Shown here one piece after another: positions 12,411 to 24,273 of a DNA stretch of 60,000 nucleotides. The notes under the pieces are model-generated. The model was not told where the DNA came from, made no database searches, and was given only the letters and a program-made list of their open reading frames with translations. Position numbers and translations under genes: made by a program. Source of the stretch: Symsagittifera roscoffensis (lineage: Eukaryota; Xenacoelomorpha; Acoela; Convolutidae); contig NC_087070.1 in the NCBI RefSeq assembly GCF_963678635.1, positions 19,627,318 through 19,687,317 of the forward strand, written 5' to 3'. Numbering within the stretch: position 1 is the stretch's first letter; each line of letters starts with the position of its first letter.

Positions 12411-13254
12411 ACTTGTATATTTAGAAAACAAACTCAAACTGGAGTTTCATAGAAAATAATTGATTATATTAAGTTTTCGTTGTCTGTCTCCATAGCAATC
12501 GAAAAGTATCGTTTATATAAACTATAGTGCGGGAAGGTTCCCTGTTAATAATCCCTGCGATTAGGGAATTAAGTATGAAAACATGTAGATTGAAGAACAT
12601 TATGTCGAAAGGTTCAAATTTACTTAAATAGCAACTTCAACAGACGTTTAAACTCATTTTTCAGGAAAAAACTTTTTTTGCTCAAATTAGGTCGGCATTA
12701 TAAAATTGTGCTATGAACATTCAGCTAGCTTGCAACCTAAAAAGTTCATGGGTGCCAAACACAATAAGACTAACAAAATACTTTTAAATTATAATGCAAA
12801 TTGAACCCGGTTGCGAATATCAACATCATCCAGTTTGAACTGCGAGATATATGGTGTTATCGGTAAAAAAAATCCGATGAAAAAGCTTGCTTAGAAAGTA
12901 TCAACGTGCTGAACAGGTTATTTTGTAGCTGTCATTTAAAAATTTTTGTTCAAAGCACCCCAGGGTGGGATGAAAATGTGGTCCTGCGTGGCTTTCATTT
13001 CACAAACAACAAGTTTTATATTCATTCAACATAAAGATACATGTGTGATCATAACAACAAAGCATAATCTAAATACAAGCCTCAAAACATGATCTTGAGT
13101 TGGAGTGATATAATATTGGTTTCCACAGCCATGATCAAACTATTGAAAATTGGGTGCCAATGCTAAAATGGCAGATACATGTTTGCTTAGTAGTAAAAGG
13201 TTGAAAAAATGGTTAGGGCAAATAATGCGCTAATCTCGGCTTGAAGTGTTCAAG

Positions 13255-13422
13255 TTATGTTTCGATCACCTCAACCAAAAACAGCAGTTTCGAGCGACTC
13301 AACCCAAACTAGTTACGTTTCCTTCGACTCGATCAAAGAAAAAACTTCAACTGTTTTCGACCCAAGCGTGCTATGTTCTGACCGACTCGACCCAAAGTGG
13401 CTATGAGTCGACTGACTCGACC
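13255..13422 (+). repeat. degenerate tandem repeat abutting the assembly gap
   Basis: Motifs of the type CGACTCGACCCAAA recur every 15-40 bp and become more regular toward the gap, suggesting that the gap hides more of the array. Confidence 0.65.
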
Positions 13423-13622
13423 NNNNNNNNNNNNNNNNNNNNNNNNNNNNNNNNNNNNNNNNNNNNNNNNNNNNNNNNNNNNNNNNNNNNNNNNNNNNNN
13501 NNNNNNNNNNNNNNNNNNNNNNNNNNNNNNNNNNNNNNNNNNNNNNNNNNNNNNNNNNNNNNNNNNNNNNNNNNNNNNNNNNNNNNNNNNNNNNNNNNNN
13601 NNNNNNNNNNNNNNNNNNNNNN
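13423..13622. other. assembly gap (200 N)
   Basis: Exactly 200 undetermined bases, probably a placeholder length and not a measured one. Confidence 0.99.
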
Positions 13623-13923
13623 AGCAAAGCAAGACCCCTATAACAATAGCCGCTAACTATAGAAAATAGCTACCGCTTGGAGGGAAGAGTATCTCTAAAA
13701 CTCGAATTAGACATAAGAGTTCTCACAGGACTATTCAAGCATAGACCTTCGCCGAACACGAAGCCGTACAAGGTGTCTACTTAGACGCACGGAAACGTGG
13801 TAATGGTTAGACCACTGACCAGGAGGGCAAGCACACTGCAGAAATGTCGAGTAACCCCCAAGGTTTACGTTTGCCGAAGCAAGGCTCTCCAAGTTTCGCA
13901 CTTACCTTTTTGAGCACTGGGCA

Positions 13924-14172
13924 ATGCGGCGTGTGACTTTAGCAGAATTGGCTTCTTTTGATGAACCGCCGGTGACATACTGTAAACTCATCAGCACATC
14001 GCGCAAGCAGATAGGAAGTACAAATACTTACCCGACAATCCAAAAGCCCAGATCAAATCCCCTGGTACACTGGGGTACTTTCGATTACTGTGGACCATAC
14101 CGCAAAGGACTACACCACTCGAGGAGGTGCCACTCAAATTATTGTAAGTTTTGTAAATCAAAATTATTGTAA
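13924..14172 (+). pseudogene. possible BEL/Pao retrotransposon integrase remnant
   Basis: A GC-richer open frame of 82 codons contains NPLVHWGTFDYCGPYRKG, which fits the start of BEL/Pao integrase cores (P-[FL]-x3-G-x-D-Y-x-G-P-[FY]). Sequence just after the gap (13623-13923) is similarly GC-richer but broken by stops. Catalytic D,D-35-E residues beyond the first Asp are not visible. Weak evidence; a single motif. Confidence 0.35.
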
Positions 14173-14561
14173 GTTTTAGTCATGGATCATGATTGGTCAG
14201 TTCATAGTATTTTACAGAGATGGTTATCAAGAACATAATAGGATATAATAAATACTTGTTTTGAACTCGTTTCATTCAATAAAACACTAGAATTACTTTG
14301 AAGCAGACATGTGTCTGGTTTGGCAAGCATGATTCAAATAGAACCATTGAATCATTTGGACCTTTGGAGCAGAGCAAGTTTCGCGTGGAACCCTATTTTT
14401 ACTCCCGTGTAGGGACTATTCATAGTCAACCATATGTAAGGTTTTGAAATGCAAAAAATTATACTTTCTAGATAAAAAGTCTAAGTTTTCATAGGTGACC
14501 GAAATACAAAAACTATCCATTTTCAAGGCCAAAAATATTTTTCAAAACACTGTTAGCCAGG

Positions 14562-14720
14562 AGCGGATCTAAGATTTTCTCAACTGCAGGGGGGGGGGGC
14601 TTATTTTTGATCTCTTTTGATTTTTTTTTCAACCAAATTGATTTTCCGAGCTCTTTTCATAATATATAGAGACCCTAATTCTGCTCATAAAAAATTTCTA
14701 GTCTTTGGTAATTTTTAAAA
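14562..14720. mobile_element. hAT-like MITE end
   Basis: CAGGAGCGGATCTAAGATTT is a variant of the terminal repeat CAGGGGCGGATCTAGGATTT. Interior blocks (AACCAAATTGATTTTCCGAG) are shared with the other copies. A 10-G run follows at about 14589. Confidence 0.55.
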
Positions 14721-15114
14721 TCAAAATACGGTATTTAGGTGATGACTAATAACAAATGATGCTTCACTCCGTTTCACTAGGGTGTTTTGTTTGTTAACGT
14801 TAGTAACTTTCAGAGCAATTTTGACTTAAAGCTATTCAGATTCAATATTCAATATCCATACTGCTGTATTTCATCATGTTATCTTCCTAAAAGTAACATT
14901 TTTACCTGGAGCTGTAAACACTCTTATACAACCCTATCTCAACTGGGAATCAAATTGACCTTTGTAATTAGATACTCGATGGTGAATTCTTTTTCTTGTC
15001 GTGTTATACTGACAACGTAATTTTCTTTTTTTGTTTTCACAAGATGTGAATGTCTTTTTATGCTTTTCCAAACGTGAATGTGTTTTTTATTTTTCAGTGG
15101 CAGGACACTCTGCC

Positions 15115-15297
15115 CAATTCCAAACTACTCTATACCATTCTACCTTATGCCAATATACCGTACCTACTAATCTACCCTATACCAATCTACCCTATACCAA
15201 TCTACACTTTACCAATCTAACCTTTACTTATCTGCCCTATAAACCAATCTACCATGTGTCGATTTGCCAATTTACCATGTGTCGATTTGCCGCATAG
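15115..15297 (+). repeat. minisatellite of about 15-bp units (CAATCTACCCTATAC)
   Basis: About a dozen imperfect units such as ACCAATCTACCCTAT, passing at the right end into units with CCATGTGTCGATTTG. It makes an open frame with Leu-Pro-Tyr-Thr-Asn periodicity that I do not regard as a gene. Confidence 0.8.
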
Positions 15298-15972
15298 AAA
15301 AACAACCTTTCAAAGTGCTAATTATAATTGGAAAGAAAAAGTCATGTGTTAATTCATTTGAGCCCAAATATTTGGACTTAATTTGAGTCTTTAAGGTATA
15401 AAAATTGTTCAAAAAACTCGATCGCAATTTTAGCCTCAAAATCTGAAATTTGACTCAAACAGGTTTCAATCCCCAATTTTATATATCATGTACAAAATGA
15501 AACAAAAACTACCTCATTAAATTAACTTTCCTTTGAATAAGTTTTACCAAAATGAGTCAAACTTTATGGGGTCTACCCCAACAGAATCGGATAACGCTTA
15601 TTACCGATGGCCACGAGTTTATCAAGAAACGGGAAACAAAACTGAAACTGTTCAAGGTGGGAGTCCCATAAAGGCAAAACGACAGCAAAAACTCGAGATA
15701 GCAGTCTTATTTTCTGTAGAAATGAACACACGCACGAAGTTTTTCCTGATCGGTCGTTCAAATGCAAGGCTTCTCGTGCAGAAAATGAAACAGGACAAAA
15801 ACTCAGCAAGTGCCAGTCAAAACCAATATTGGAGCAAACTGCCTTCTGCCTGTGTCCGAAGAAAAAACCGTTCAATAAGATCTTCCTTGCCGGTCGCGGT
15901 TATTCGGGCCCTCAATTGACAGAAGGTAAATGAGAGACCTATATTGCTTCCAATTGTCGACAGATATTTTGA

Positions 15973-16872
15973 GTGCCGACGCAATACAAGAACTTTTGCG
16001 TCTCCGATAGCGGCATTGAAGATCCAGAAAAGGTGTTCATTTTAGGAGATCGGAACAAAATCCTAAATTTGATTTTTCATCGAGGTGTTTGGCTGTGTGA
16101 CCGAATATTCAAAGTTTCCCCTTTTCAATTTTATCAACTTTACACCATCCACAATCAAATTGCTGGCTTTTACCACCTGCATTCATGCCTTGTTGCCAAG
16201 CAAAAGAGAGCACACATACAAAAATTTAGCGAAAGGTTTATCAGCCATCACCAATAACACAGAGCCTCACCGCATTCTCCTCGATTTTGAATATGTAGCA
16301 CTAAATTCTTTCACTAGTCATCACACTGGACCGTTGCTTAAAGGCCACTATTTTCATATCAAGCGTTAAACCGGAAAATAAATAAAGTGTGCCTAAAACG
16401 ACTGCACGAAATTAAGTACGAACTCAATTTGTCACTGCGCCTAATTCCAGACTTAAGTTTTGTTTAAGGTGAAATAGTCACTGCCGCTTTCGACTTGGTT
16501 AGTGAGGAGATCCAAAAATTATCTTAAAAATTTGATTTCGACGACAACATCATTGAAAAATTTGATGGGGTAGCCTCACACTTCCAACGCACTTACATCA
16601 AAGGCAAGACCATCAAAAAGACTTCTCGCCATCTTCTTTTTCCAGTAAAACTTGGAAATCATTCCGAAGAAGCAGCTGCTGGATTAATTAGGACAACAAA
16701 TGCCGCAGAAAGCTGGACTCTTGGCGTTGCTACTCTCCTAAAAGTAAACCGCCCATCTATTCACAAATCTCTGGAGCAAATCAAATTGGATGCTGCCAAA
16801 AAAAATCAATATAATGGAAGCCGAGGGGGGAAACAGTCACCCCAAACGCAACAAGTACAGGCAATTGAATGA
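15973..16872 (+). pseudogene. Mutator-like (MULE) DDE transposase, broken
   Basis: Three pieces in different frames give consecutive parts of a MULE/FLYWCH-associated transposase. First, 15973-16170: DSGIEDPEKVFILGDRN, then the first catalytic Asp context LCDRIFKVSPFQFYQLYTIH. Second, after a frameshift near 16160-16185: ALLPSKREHTYKNL, RILLDFEYVALNSF (second Asp) and KGHYFHIKR, then a stop at 16367. Third, 16480-16872: FDLVSEEIQKL, a stop, then FPVKLGN and LIRTTNAAESWTLGVATLLK with the C-terminal R-T-N-x-A-E-x-W signature, ending in TGA. At least one frameshift and two stops make it non-functional. An upstream frame (15533-15919) may be an eroded N-terminal part but is not recognisable. Confidence 0.8.
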
Positions 16873-17607
16873 GAAAACGAAAAACATTTGCAACATTTTC
16901 AACAAAGATTCTATTTTAACATTTTTGTATTCTCTCGCGCAATTAAGTCATTCCTAATTCTGTTAATTTTATCAAACTTTTTGAGCTTTTCAAAAATTCA
17001 AGTGAATTTTGAAGAAAACATACACTTTTCGATGTTCCCGTGGCCGTAGAGGACTGATTTTTTGGGAGATAGTAGAGGCCAATATCAAAAGAATTTTACT
17101 TTTTTCCTTACTCCGCCCTCTAGTACTGTCTTGGCCTGGTACTGGGGGGTCTACCCTTCCTTTTGTGATCAATTAGTCAAACCTTTAGTAATTTTGGTGA
17201 ATTGATCTTCCGAATTTTGATTTTAAAACACATGCATTATCCGCTAAGATATGTTGACTTGGTGTGATATGACTTTTGCTCACTTAAGACATAGCCGCAA
17301 AGCATTTCTATTGAAAATTGGATCGAAATTTCTGTTCGTTCATGTTTCGAATCATTTCCATTCTGAACAAGCAAATTTAACAAGCAAAAACTAAGGCATG
17401 TTTTGACTTCTTGAAGGATTTTGATTATCTGGGCTCAAAAATTCTCCTGCTTAAATCTACCATCTGAGGAAATGCGGGTTTGAAAATAGTAATTTGGTTA
17501 ACTTGTGATTATAGTCCTAATATTTTCTGAGCTAAAACGGGCTCGCGGCAATTTACAACACCTAAAAAATCATTCCAAAACAAACCAGCCAATCTGTCCG
17601 GTCTGAC

Positions 17608-17990
17608 CAGGGGCGGATTTAGGGGAGAAGGCGGGCGGGTGGGGTGCGAACACCTCCTCGCCTCAGGGATTCGACCCCCTGCCGACCCAAAGTGTCCACC
17701 TTTGAACTATTTTGATATATCCATTGCGGGCTGATGGACCCTAAAATCTTCCAAGGGCAGGGGGTCGAAGAATATTTTTGAGGAGGGAGTGCGCCGAAGA
17801 AATGCAATTTTTTGGCTAAAGCTTTTCAAAAAGTGCCTAAAAACACTTTTTTGGCCCCTTTTTTCAAAATTTTGCCTGCGGCGCAAAAAATTTGACCAAA
17901 AAAAGGGTGTTTTTAAAGCTTTGTGAGGGCCTGGAAAATCAATTTGATTGACCTAGAGAAAAGTGTTGGCGAATAAAATAATGATAGCCT
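17608..17990. mobile_element. hAT-like MITE
   Basis: Starts CAGGGGCGGATTTAGGGG and shares its interior with 22746-23096 (TTTTGATATATCCATT, TTTTGCCTGCGGCGCAAAAA, CCTGGAAAATCAATTTG). The right terminus is eroded after CCTAGAGAAAAG. Confidence 0.6.
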
Positions 17991-18539
17991 AGGCTCCTAA
18001 ATCAATGCATAATATCTATTGTAATAATAAACATCAGATACCCAAATACCAGGTATTGTTCTCCCTGGAATAGCTGAAACTATTTCTGAATTCAAACGCA
18101 ACTTTTCGACTTGAATATTTTTTATTTGAGTTATCGAAAAAATATCGAAGAAAGTTGAAACATGCATATTATCTATAACTAGCTGGAAAGTGACCTCACT
18201 CCGCTAGTAACATTTAAAAAAAATGTTTTCCGTCGATTTTCAAATAGATCGTTTCATCTTATATCTAAGCGAATGGTTTTTCATTACTAGCTTCTTGGTA
18301 TTTTTGAAACCTAGATTTCCCGCAATTTATAGGTCACGGCGTGAAGTAGAATGTAGCTAAAAATTTGTATTCATAGCCTGAAGTACCATGACTGGATATA
18401 GATACCACCATTTTAATTCATTTCACTGTTTTTCAGAAAACGATTTGATAAATTGATACTTGACACTTCCTTATAGTTTTCAATGAACAAACTCGTCAAA
18501 GGGACAGAAATCTAAAACATTCGAAAAAGGCTCGAAGTT

Positions 18540-19028
18540 ATTGTTTGAAAATAGGGAACAAATTTGTATTCGGGAGTTTTAGTTTTTTCTTTTTTTTTTG
18601 TTTTCGAAGCAATATCAGGTATCACAAAAAATCGTGGAATCTAATTTCGAGCGAGTAACGCAATCGTTGTATAAAAATTGATACAAATTAGTCAGTTTAA
18701 CTGAAAAACGTGATTTAACAAAAACAACTAGTTATGGAAGCTTCATTTAACTTTTTTTGGGGCAAATTTTTTTTAAACGTATTTAAAAAAAACGTAAGAA
18801 TTTCTTTTGATTTTTTTTTCATGTTTTTGTTTGGTTTTGTTTTTTATTTGAAAATGACGTAGTAAATTTTGCCTAATTTGTAGAGTCTATGCCCGCTTGT
18901 ATAGTTTTTCATCACATCACCCACAAATACTTAACCAAATTGAAGAAAAAACTTTTTGTATTTTTTTAATGAATGCGGTCGGAAAATTCTGTGCTACATA
19001 CATGCACAGCAACTAGCTATCCTTGTTT
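18540..19028 (+). repeat. family C Helentron-like repeat
   Basis: The interior phrase TTGTATTCGGGAGTTTT pairs with the copy at 52534. The right end has CGGTCGGAAAATTCTGTGC, a hairpin with GCACA, and AACTAGCTATCCTTGTTT. Confidence 0.55.
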
Positions 19029-21059
19029 ATTTTCATTGTGTTATGTTCGCAGCATCCATCTAAAAAATTTTATTCAGCAAGAAAACCAGCGCATCTGTAT
19101 CGATTTTCCGACAAAGAAACGACCAGTATCCCCTTTTATATTGTTTTCTGACACATTGAATTTCAATATTATTAATGAGTTCCACATTTCAATAAAACCT
19201 CATACATTTCACATACAGTCGCGACGCTTTACTTTGGAAAAATAAGCAGTAAAAGAAACATGTTTTTAAGGAAAGTCATTTTCAGGAAATTTCATGTAAA
19301 AATTACAGTTTGAGACAAGTTGGCCTTTATAAGGATTCATTAGTTTGCCTTTTCAATTTGGAGTGGTTATTTGAACTGGTTTCACAGCGCCGGAATTCAG
19401 AATAAATCGCAATGCTCGATGCATTGAGTAGCAATTTCTTCAAACCATTAAAATTTTCGTCAAGCGATTAAGAGCTAAATATCTGTTTACTTTAGCTCGG
19501 GGCATCAATATCATCAAAAAACAAAAATATAACCTTCAATAACTATCATTTTGTCAATGCTGCAGAAAATTTTTTGTCTTTTGGTTTATCAAAATTATCA
19601 ACTGACTGTATAATACTAAGGTGACAACTTCGCTTGTAGAAAGCGATTGATAATCTGAAATTTAGCTTGACTGAAAAAAAAAACACTTCATTGTAAAGAT
19701 ACAACATAGGCCGGTATTACACCCAGTTTCTTAGTTTAACCATCAATAACAGTCATTAAATTGATTTCTTTTGGTAAGTTTTTCATGAAAAGTCAAACAA
19801 AATGCATTATTTAGCGTAGTTCCTCCATCTGGACTTAATGAAATTAAATCTTTACATATAATTACAAATATAGATTTCAAATTGATAGTTTACCCTTGGT
19901 TGTTATCCTATGATTAATATTAGGTTTCTCTCAAACACTAGATCTTCTATCAAGTAACTACTCTTCATAAGAAAAATTTACACACTAAAGCAAGTCAAAA
20001 ATTTTGGTCTGAATAATGAAAAACGTAACCAAACCGAAGATCACAATCAAACTCTGATTCCACTATTAATTTTTCTGATCCATGAAAAAGAAAGAAGTGA
20101 GTAAAAAACCTAACGGAGTTCTAACGCGAAGGAAACGGCAAAAAAAGTATTTGGAAGTTTTTAATTATTTATCATTTACCAGGCAACAGTTTTGCACCAT
20201 ATCTAAAGCAACCAGCTTCTTTCGTCAAAATGTTCACTTTGTTTTTTCGTATTTTTGTCTTAAGACGCGTGTACTTCTGTGCTGGTCAGCAATAATGCCT
20301 ACGACTACCGGACAATGAATTTCAAACTATTGTGAAACAATTTTCATCAGATTCCTATGACATGTTATTGTACACATTGAGTTATATTCAAGGGTCAGGG
20401 TATAAAATTTTGAGCCTTAAATTAGATAGTTTTAATCCATGGAAAAAATTTCGGCCGTTTAACTTCGCATTTTCAAAACAAGCGGCTTTAGCGTAATAAG
20501 CGCTTGAACAACAAAAGTTCTAAGAGATCTGAAACTATCTAAAAATTGGGCCATGTATTTGGCCGCCGTGTAAAATGGAAAAATTTACACAACATTCCAA
20601 AAATGAGACAACTTTTTTGAGTTCGAATCACGCCCAATAGTGCTATAATACAAATCAACACTTGACCACGTACGAGGTTTACTTCAGGTAGTCAAAATCG
20701 GACAGACAAAGACACAAGCTAATCCATAGTTAATTCCTGCCGTCGGAGAAGAACATTTCGAACTAAAAGTATGTTTTTGTTTTAATTGTAAAATTATTTA
20801 CTGTAATCAAATTTTTATGTTTAAGTATGTTTTTCTTAATTATCTTTTAAAAGTCACACATGTTTTCTCGAGACCGAGAGATTTTTTTTAGAAATACCTT
20901 AAGGCCAATCACGACAAAAAGAGTTTTAATGTGGACAGAGACAGATAGATCTTTAAAACGGACAAACAGATTTTTGCACAGAAGCAACGCTTTGCTTTGC
21001 AAATACTAGCGTGAAAACGAAAAACCGCAGCTCTAAAAAGAGCAATAGCAAAATTGGAA

Positions 21060-21170
21060 GTATGCCTCGAATCAATAAAAACTTGGCAACGTCTCGGATT
21101 CGAACCTGCGACCTAGAGATAATTCCTATGCTACAAGGAAACTTTTATACAGAGGCGAAGTTGCACTTCG
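21060..21170 (-). repeat. tRNA-derived SINE fragment
   Basis: On the minus strand CGCAGGTTCGAATCCGAGA is a good Pol III B box, preceded by an A-box-like TAGCATAGGAATTA. There is no complete cloverleaf. Confidence 0.5.
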
Positions 21171-21239
21171 CATACACAAGCAAAAATATGACCGATAACG
21201 CTACTGGGAAAAACTGAATGAGTATAACTTTGAATCTAC

Positions 21240-21690
21240 ATAACTTCTTAAATGCCGCATGCCAATTATGAGTCTACATAAATGCTAGTTGACGCAAACC
21301 AATTAAGATGCATTCGCAGTACCAGTCAATTTGAAAAAAAAAATTACCAATTAACATGCCTTAAATTATAGATCGGACGCATTATACAAAAAAGTTCATT
21401 AAAAACATCCGACCCTGCCCAGGTTCGAACCCTCTTATTTTGCTGCTGGTCTCCTTCCCTACCTCTACGCTACATATACATGATAACTTAAAGCTAAATT
21501 GCTTCTTGTAGTATAATAGTCTGTGTTAATATCCTTAGCATTAGCTGTACTTAAAAGCTTGTCATTGATCTTATGCACATACTGCAATAAAAGGACACTT
21601 TCAAAGTGAACTCTAATATTTGCGACTGAGGTTGCAAAAAACGAGAGTTCATACTATAACACATGCTTTGCTTGTGTAATAAGTGGATAA
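21240..21690 (-). repeat. tRNA-derived SINE, same family as in the 1.9-kb duplication
   Basis: Minus-strand A box TAGCGTAGAGGTAGG and B box AGGGTTCGAACCTGGGC in tRNA spacing, then a body shared with 55890-56260 and 57820-58190 (phrases TGCGTTAATATCCTTAGCATT-like, ACTCTAATATTTGCGACT). Confidence 0.65.
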
Positions 21691-22429
21691 TTTTATTGAA
21701 CATTTATATTTTCGAGTTAGGCTAGAAAAAAATAACGTTCGTAATAATACCTAACTCTCGCTAGCCTGCCTGTGTAAATATGATAATATAGGTTTTCTTT
21801 CAGGTAGTCGAAACTAAGAAAAAAAACGGAAGTTCAGGGACGTTCTCAAAACAAAAATTCGATCAGACAAATCTTGAACTAAAATTTAAGGTTAATTTAA
21901 AGAAATTAATTGATAGCTTGAAAATTTTAAACGCCAAAAATCACCACTACTCTTCTCACGATGAAGACGATTCATTAACGCACTGAAAATTTTCGATGAA
22001 CAATTATTTAGCAGCATGATGTTTTTCTTCTGAAAATAAGCCATAATTGCATAACTATTGCACAGTAAAATGCGAATCTTTTTTGGTCGATAAGTCGGCA
22101 AACTCGAATTAATCAAGCAGCAGTTTTTTTAAATATTTGACTTTAAGTCCAAACTTCTAAAAACTTATGATCGAAAGTTTTCGATAATTTGACCCGCTTT
22201 TCAAAAATTACACCACGAATATTCACGTTTTGTTTCTTTTCATGGAAAAGAAAACAATAGTAACTGAACCCAAGCAAATTGAAAAAGTAAATCAAAAAGA
22301 CTATCAAACAACATAAAAATTTTTTCAAAAACATAGCTAATAGAGTTGTAAAAAATCATTGAACTCAAATAAACAGAAAACAATTAACAACTAATTTTTT
22401 TTGAAAACATCTCAAAATTCGACTTTTAA

Positions 22430-22735
22430 AAAAGTAGAATGCCCTTCAAGCCTTAAGAATTTCCTGAACAATTTATGATAGATATTTTTTGAGAAAACTG
22501 GATCAAAAGGAAAATTTTTCATTCCGCTGCGAAATTTGTTAATTAAATTCCAATTTCGAAACAAGAAGTCGATCATGTTTTTCGTGATCTTTACGTTTTC
22601 GCTGTTCGATAGTGGAGCTTGCCCTGAAGAACTGAACTGAACTTCAAAAAAATCAAAAATCAAGCCGCCAATAAGTACAAAAAATTATTAGGCCATATAT
22701 AAGAGTCTGAACTACATTCAAGGACTCTTAAAAAT
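22430..22735 (+). repeat. family D repeat, truncated
   Basis: Has GAGAAAACTGGATCAAAAGG, the frame beginning ATGTTTTTCGTGATC at 22575, and ends with TATATAAGAGTCTGAACT and GGACTCTTAAAA, the family's 3' hairpin. Confidence 0.65.
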
Positions 22736-22745
22736 AGTCGCGTTA

Positions 22746-23096
22746 GGCCAAGGGCGAACTTAGGGGGACGGACGCCCCCTTATTAGGAACTCGACCCGTT
22801 CACTAACCAAAGGGTTCCCATTTGGTATTATTTTATCACATCCGTTTTAGGCCGACCAACCCTAAAAATTTTTTGAAAGTTCCTTTGGCGCCAAAATGTA
22901 CTAAATTTGAAGGGGAGCGCGCGCCAAAACAGGCATTTTTACGTCATAATTTTCCAAAAACGCTTGTTTTTGACCTTTTTAAAAAAAATTGCCTGCAGAA
23001 CAAAAATGTTCAAAATAGGTTTTTATAGTGTCCTGGGAGTCCTTGGAAAATCAATTTGGTCGCTCCCTCTCGAGAAAATCCTAGATCCGCCCCTGC
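22746..23096. mobile_element. hAT-like MITE, near complete
   Basis: The left end AAGGGCGAACTTAGGGG is the imperfect inverse of the right end CCTAGATCCGCCCCTG. The flanks CGTTAGGC and CCTTAGAC could be a decayed 8-bp target duplication, the length expected for hAT elements. Non-coding. Confidence 0.7.
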
Positions 23097-23519
23097 CTTA
23101 GACTGTAATTTTTGATGATTGAAACTTCAAAATTGCTTATCAAATTTGAATCGATACCAAGTTTAAAACTGATTTCTCTCAAAAAAATAGCGTGAGACAC
23201 ATTTTAAGACATTCCTTAAAAACCAATTAAGTGACTTCACCTCAATTACTGACAAAAAACATGATTACAAACATGTATTTTTTCGAGGCACCTTTAAGCA
23301 AACTTTTCTGAATGTCAAGTCAGTACTATACTTTACTTTGACCTGGTCCAAAATACGTTGTTTTCAGATGCTAAATCGAGCATTCTTAAGTTTTACTGGC
23401 CGCAACTGCCAGCAAAAAAGCCAATCTTTTCATGGCAGTCTCGAGTAGTAATGAAATCATGAGCGGAGGCGTACTTCTCTTGCGCAGTGATTCGATACCT
23501 AAACTGGAAATCTCTGATA

Positions 23520-23823
23520 CTACGTTACAACATCAATTTCGGCCCACGGACCGCAAAATTTATATACTTATATTAAATTTTATTTTCGGTATGAGAAGCG
23601 CCGAAACAGCGCCACTTTCGGGTCAAAATCTTCCAAAAAATTCCACAAAAGCCTTGTTGACTGTTTTTTTTTCGAGAATTCGCCTGCGCGCAAAATTTTG
23701 GGCGCAGAAAATATTGGGTAAAAAGGGTCTTTATAGTAAGTGACGAGACCTCGGAAAATAATTTTTATCGGAATATATATTGGAAAATCAGTCACTTAGG
23801 GAAAATCCTAGATCCACCTCTGG
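23520..23823. mobile_element. hAT-like MITE, degenerate
   Basis: The interior resembles the previous element (GGCGCAGAAAATATTGG, GACGAGACCTCGGAAAATA), and the right end AAAATCCTAGATCCACCTCTG is a mutated terminal repeat. Confidence 0.5.
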
Positions 23824-24069
23824 TTGAATTTACAATTACCTCAGGCTATTGAAATAGATATAAATTCAAAACCTAAATCCTCTCAAATTTGAATACAAAA
23901 TTTGAGAGGATAAACGGCAATTACACCGACATATAAATATGCAATGAATGGAGACTCATTTTTAAAAAATTCTGAAACGTAGACTGACCATTTCCCCTGA
24001 TATGTTAAAACAAGTCATCAAAAAGTGGAAATTGTAAAAAAAGATATGAGTTTTTGAGAGAACTCTTAT

Positions 24070-24273
24070 TTAAGTCTCTGACTCGTCCTCCAAACTGGCT
24101 CCTCCTTCGTTCTCATTTTCCTGTGACGTTATCGGAATCATCCTGGATAGCTTCTTCAGAGCCATTGCATAATTCACAGCCGATACGTATCCCAACTCGG
24201 GTCTCCTGTTGCTACAGTTCAACATCTGTTCCACTTCGTCTGTCATTACAGCTGCCACTCCACTGCTCAACAG
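24070..24273 (-). CDS. nicotinamidase-like terminal exon
   Basis: Acceptor AG at 24275-24274. SSGVAAVMTDEVEQML and NRRPELGYVSAVNYAMAL match the C-terminal RRPELGY signature of animal nicotinamidases. The tail is Glu/Asp-rich and ends at TAA. Confidence 0.85.
   Translation of the reverse strand: MLSSGVAAVMTDEVEQMLNCSNRRPELGYVSAVNYAMALKKLSRMIPITSQENENEGGASLEDESET

Larger units (their letters stand above)
11358..13254. other. upstream of the GPCR; mostly family B repeats
   Basis: The expected TM1-TM2 exon of the receptor was looked for here and not recognised. 12450-13250 shows no feature I can name. Confidence 0.5.
16873..24069. other. repeat-rich intergenic stretch
   Basis: No host exon recognised. 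It contains the MITE, family C, SINE and family D pieces listed separately; about 19030-20990 shows nothing I can name. Confidence 0.55.

Noticed and set aside
13897-14160. Two minus-strand exon-like segments with AG acceptor or GTAAGT donors, one reading NRKYPSVPGDLIWAFGLSG, at first sight the missing TM2 exon of the GPCR
   Set aside because: The only frame with TM2-like sequence ends in phase 1, while the receptor exon at 11357 needs phase 2. The two segments also do not join each other in an open frame, and the plus strand gives a better (still weak) integrase match.
15533-15919. 128-codon frame as a host gene
   Set aside because: It is adjacent to and probably part of the broken MULE; no recognisable domain.
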